From the NCBI GenBank assembly GCA_035283185.1, contig DATEUJ010000144.1, positions 1-64,000 on the forward strand: a stretch of 64,000 nucleotides of DNA, read 5' to 3'. The position numbers and the translations under genes were made by a program. The notes below the pieces were generated by a model. It did no database searches. It saw only the letters and a program-made list of their open reading frames with translations, and was not told where the DNA came from. The DNA comes from DASSFZ01 sp035283185 (GTDB lineage Bacteria > Chloroflexota > Anaerolineae > Fen-1058). The stretch's first letter is position 1. Every line of letters starts with the position of its first letter. Below, one piece after another: positions 61,542 through 64,000 of this stretch.

Positions 61542-62477
61542 ATGCCCCTGTCCAAGATCGTCGCGCTCGCGCGGCTGGCACGCCCGCACTTCCTGATCGG
61601 CACCAGTATCGCGTACCTCGTCGGTGCGCTGATGGCCCGGCGCGAAACCGGCACGTGGAACTGGACGGCGTTTGGCATCGGCCTGCTCGTCGTCTGGTCT
61701 GCCCAACTGGCCGCGCAGTTTTTCAACGAGTATTACGACCAGCCAACCGATCGGGCCACTCACCATCGCACTCCGTTCAACGGCGGCAGCGGCATGTTGA
61801 TAGGTGGGAGAATGAAGCCCGAAGCCGCGCGATGGGCCGGGCGCGCGATGCTATTGCTTTCGACGGCGCTCTTTGTCGGCTCCAGCATATTGCCGTCGTT
61901 CAGTGTGGTGACGGCGATCATCTTCGGACTAGCGCTGATCGGCGCAGTCGGCTATTCAGCTCCGCCGTTATCGCTGGTCAACCGTGGCATGGGAGAGTCA
62001 GGCACTGCCATCATCGGCGCGCTGCTTGTGCCGCTGTTCGGCTACAACTTGCAGACCGGACAGGTCAGCTTGAAGTTACTTCTCACCTGTCTGCCGTTCG
62101 CTGCGCTGATCTTCGCCAACATGCTCAACGTGGCCTTCCCAGACTACGACGCCGATCGCGTAACCGGCAAGCGCACGCTGGTGGTGATTCTCGGCCCGGA
62201 TCGCGCGGCCCGGGTGTACGGTCTGCTGCTCATCGTAGGCTACGTCGCGCCGTGGCTTACGCTAGGCTGGGGATTGCCGCTCATCGTGTTGCTGGCCGAG
62301 GCCGCGACGCTGCCGCTGGGGCTGCTCAGCCTCCGCGAAGTGCGGCGCGGCGGTTATCGGACGCCGGAGCGCTTCTGGCGAAATACACGGCTTGGTGTCA
62401 GCGCGGTCATGGCAGTAGGTGTGGCGGAAGCGATCGGTTTCTTGATCGCCGGTAGCGCTGCCCCAGCGGGTATATGA
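61542..62477 (+). CDS. UbiA-family prenyltransferase
   Basis: The 311-residue membrane protein has ~8 helices and both Asp-rich motifs: NEYYDQPTDRATHH and FPDYDADRVTGKRTL. It transfers a prenyl chain to an aromatic acceptor, probably in quinone biosynthesis (MenA-like). The upstream ribosome-binding site is weak. It lies 18 bp upstream of the DUF3179 selenoprotein candidate. Confidence 0.88.
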   Translation: MPLSKIVALARLARPHFLIGTSIAYLVGALMARRETGTWNWTAFGIGLLVVWSAQLAAQFFNEYYDQPTDRATHHRTPFNGGSGMLIGGRMKPEAARWAGRAMLLLSTALFVGSSILPSFSVVTAIIFGLALIGAVGYSAPPLSLVNRGMGESGTAIIGALLVPLFGYNLQTGQVSLKLLLTCLPFAALIFANMLNVAFPDYDADRVTGKRTLVVILGPDRAARVYGLLLIVGYVAPWLTLGWGLPLIVLLAEAATLPLGLLSLREVRRGGYRTPERFWRNTRLGVSAVMAVGVAEAIGFLIAGSAAPAGI

Positions 62478-62495
62478 CCGGCGAGGAAGACGCAC

Positions 62496-63569
62496 ATGCG
62501 AAGGCTCTTTCTTCTGTCAATAGCTGTTCTCACCGCGTGCGCACCGGCGACGCCTGCGCCGGCTACATCGATGCCGCGCGTCACGGATGCGGAGACGCCT
62601 CTGCCTCCCGCATCCCTCGCGCCCAACGATTCCATTGCGCCGGCTGACCAACCCTCTGTTGCTCCCACTACTCCGCCGGTAAAGAAGAACGTCCGCCTGC
62701 CGGACACGAACGAATACTACTTCTCCCAGTTGCTCGCCTTCGATGGCATCCCGCCCGTGTACGATCCGAAGTTCATGGCGGCGAATGAAGCGCCGCTGAT
62801 CGACGACGAACTCGTCATCGGCATCACGCTTGACGGCCAGGCCAAAGCCTATCCCGTCACCGTCCTGAGCTATCGCGAGATGGTCGACGACGAGCTGGCC
62901 GGCATTCCTATCCTCGTCACCTGGTGACCGCTGTGCTACACCGGTCTCGTGCACGACCGGAGGATTGATGGAACGCCCCATACGTTCGGGAACGCGGGCG
63001 CGCTGTTCATGAACGCAATGACGTGGTACGACCACGAGACGCGATCGATCTGGTCGCAGCCGTGGGGGCGGGCGATCCAGGGGCCGCTCAAGGGCGTCGA
63101 GCTATTCCTGCTGCCGTCACAGGTCACCACCTGGGCGAACTGGAAGAACGAGTACCCCGAAACCCTGGTCATGGTCAACGACGCCGAGTTGTTTGGGCTG
63201 CGTCAGGGGTTCAGTCCGAATTTCGTCATCGGCCTCCTGCTGGATGGACGTGCGAAGGCGTACAGATACGCCGACGTGACCGCTGCCGGTGTCGTGAATG
63301 ACACCCTGGGCGACGTCCCGATCGTCGTGTGGGCCGCCGATGAGAACTTCCAGGCTTACATCCGGCAGGCCGATGGGCGCACGCTGACATTCAACGCCGA
63401 GGGTGATAGACTGATCGACGTCGAGACAGGCTCGACTTGGGATGTCGGGCGAGGGCTGGCGACGGCGGGATCTCTGCGAGGGCAGGCGCTTCAACCGGTG
63501 CCTGGGTCGACCGCCTACGACTGGGCCTGGCTCGATTTCTATCCCGATTCGGAGTTCTATGCCCCATAA
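62496..63569 (+). CDS. DUF3179 lipoprotein, putative selenoprotein (Sec144)
   Basis: The 357-residue precursor has a lipoprotein signal (LSIAVLTACAP), a Pro/Thr-rich linker, then a DUF3179 domain. The frame is interrupted only by TGA at 62925-62927 in GIPILVTW-TGA-PLCYTGLV, where the family motif is VTWCPLC; so TGA replaces the first Cys of a CxxC, giving UxxC. The second half repeats the fold without CxxC (VIGLLLDGRAKAYRYADV). A hairpin CCGGTC...GACCGG follows 13 nt after TGA. GAGGAAG precedes the ATG. Function of DUF3179 unknown; the UxxC predicts a redox role. Point mutation is the alternative. Confidence 0.85.
62941..62960 (+). promoter_or_regulatory. Candidate bacterial SECIS hairpin of the DUF3179 gene
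   Basis: CCGGTC-TCGTGCAC-GACCGG: a perfect 6-bp stem with an 8-nt loop containing G. The loop begins 20 nt after the TGA. Confidence 0.6.
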
Positions 63570-63595
63570 CGTGGCCTGCCTTCATTCCTGCGCGT

Positions 63596-63688
63596 TCAGT
63601 AGATCACGATTTCGTAGTGACGACTTCAGTCGTCCCAGCAAAGAGGCGACTAAAGTCGCTACTACGAGTCAAAGCCGTGATCTACTGA
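63596..63688. repeat. MITE-like inverted-repeat element
   Basis: Perfect 13-bp terminal inverted repeats TCAGTAGATCACG (63596-63608) and CGTGATCTACTGA (63676-63688) enclose two smaller palindromes (CGACTTCAGTCG and GCGACTAAAGTCGC). There is no reading frame. It lies 26 bp after the DUF3179 stop and may also terminate transcription; CGTGAAGATTCGCG words follow at 63691-63720. Confidence 0.7.
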
Positions 63689-63756
63689 GATTCGTGAAGA
63701 TTCGCGTCTTTCGCGGATAAAGATAGGCACGATCACCGGCGACGCCCGAGGTGGTG

Positions 63757-64000
63757 ATGATGGATCCCGAACTGCTCGCGCGCTACAATTACGACGAGTT
63801 TGTCACTGTCAAATTTGAGCCGTGGCTCAACTTCGAGGCCAGCCCGCCGCTCGGCCATCCGGCGCCCGACTTTCCACTGTGGCGCCTGGATGGTAGCGAG
63901 ACGCCCTTTAGCGAAGTCTGGTCGCACCACACATATACCATCGTCGAGTTCGGCAGTTTCACCTGACCATACTGTGGGATGGCGGCGCCATCCATGAACG
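63757..64000 (+). CDS. Deiodinase-like redoxin, putative selenoprotein (Sec70), partial
   Basis: The frame from ATG 63757 (GAGGTGG upstream) reads HPAPDFPLWRLDG, then YTIVEFGSFT-TGA-PYCGMAAPSMN to the window end. EFGSxT-[U/C]-P is the active-site context of iodothyronine-deiodinase-like thioredoxin-fold proteins, where vertebrate enzymes also carry Sec (FGSCTUPPF). So TGA at 63964-63966 sits at the catalytic position, forming UPYC. A perfect 7-bp hairpin begins 10 nt after the TGA. The gene continues beyond the window. A truncated 69-residue product is unlikely. Confidence 0.82.
63977..63993 (+). promoter_or_regulatory. Candidate bacterial SECIS hairpin of the redoxin gene
   Basis: GGATGGC-GGC-GCCATCC: a perfect 7-bp stem with a 3-nt GG-containing loop. 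The loop begins 18 nt after the TGA. Confidence 0.65.

Overview
The window looks like chromosomal DNA of a GC-rich bacterium, probably Chloroflexota (Anaerolineae-like). The hints are a transaldolase/phosphoglucose-isomerase fusion, an oxidative pentose-phosphate cluster, many lipoproteins with Pro/Thr/Ala-rich tails, and intergenic spacers built from reiterated short words. This is inferred from gene content; no rRNA or other phylogenetic marker is present.

Layout. 1-5.9 kb: the 3' end of an unknown gene, two small proteins, then two histidine kinases and an Rcp1-like response regulator. 5.9-7.0 kb: a CoA-transferase/racemase (minus). 7.3-18.2 kb: a sugar-use operon with SorC-type regulator, binding lipoprotein, large putative glycosidase, permease, ATPase, double-SIS enzyme, PfkB kinase and GatZ/KbaZ-like enzyme. 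18.5-25.4 kb: a hypothetical protein, three response regulators (one fused to GAF and a PP2C-type phosphatase), a DMT transporter, an HD phosphohydrolase and an ABM protein. 25.7-33.6 kb (minus): mercury resistance, with merA, a lipoprotein, an HMA protein, a CcdA-like protein, merR, merB fused to a DUF3237-like domain, a zinc-ribbon protein and a flavoprotein disulfide reductase. Two MerR-type promoters are visible. 33.7-40.3 kb (minus): thiol-redox genes (glutaredoxin-like, an apparently permuted CcdA, TlpA, thioredoxin, nnrE, Grx-thioredoxin reductase), cytochrome c and an OsmC protein. 40.4-45.6 kb: sigma/anti-sigma pair, Crp/Fnr regulator and a family of small repeated membrane proteins. 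45.8-58.9 kb: carbohydrate and pentose-phosphate genes (GH15, tkt, MGH1/GH63-like, tal-pgi, HAD, ribA, gnd, zwf). 58.9-64 kb: a subtilase with a glycogen-binding-like tail, DUF547, UbiA, DUF3179 and a redoxin.

Main discovery. Four genes carry an in-frame TGA exactly where the family has its catalytic or redox cysteine: the MerA/Lpd-like flavoprotein (GGT-U-VNEGC), an OsmC protein, a DUF3179 lipoprotein (U-P-L-C) and a deiodinase-like redoxin (U-P-Y-C). In each case a perfect 6-7 bp stem with a G-containing loop lies at the distance expected of a bacterial SECIS element. I interpret these as selenoproteins. The flavoprotein lies beside the mercury genes and the OsmC beside the thiol-redox genes, so the region may be a selenium-dependent thiol/mercury-handling neighbourhood. 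No selA, selB, selC or selD is in the window.

Several other genes look damaged: trxR has an in-frame TAG, gnd a frameshift, glk an internal deletion, and there are remnants of merA, ftsH and an SDR gene. None of these lesions is a TGA at a cysteine position, which sets the four recoding candidates apart from ordinary decay.
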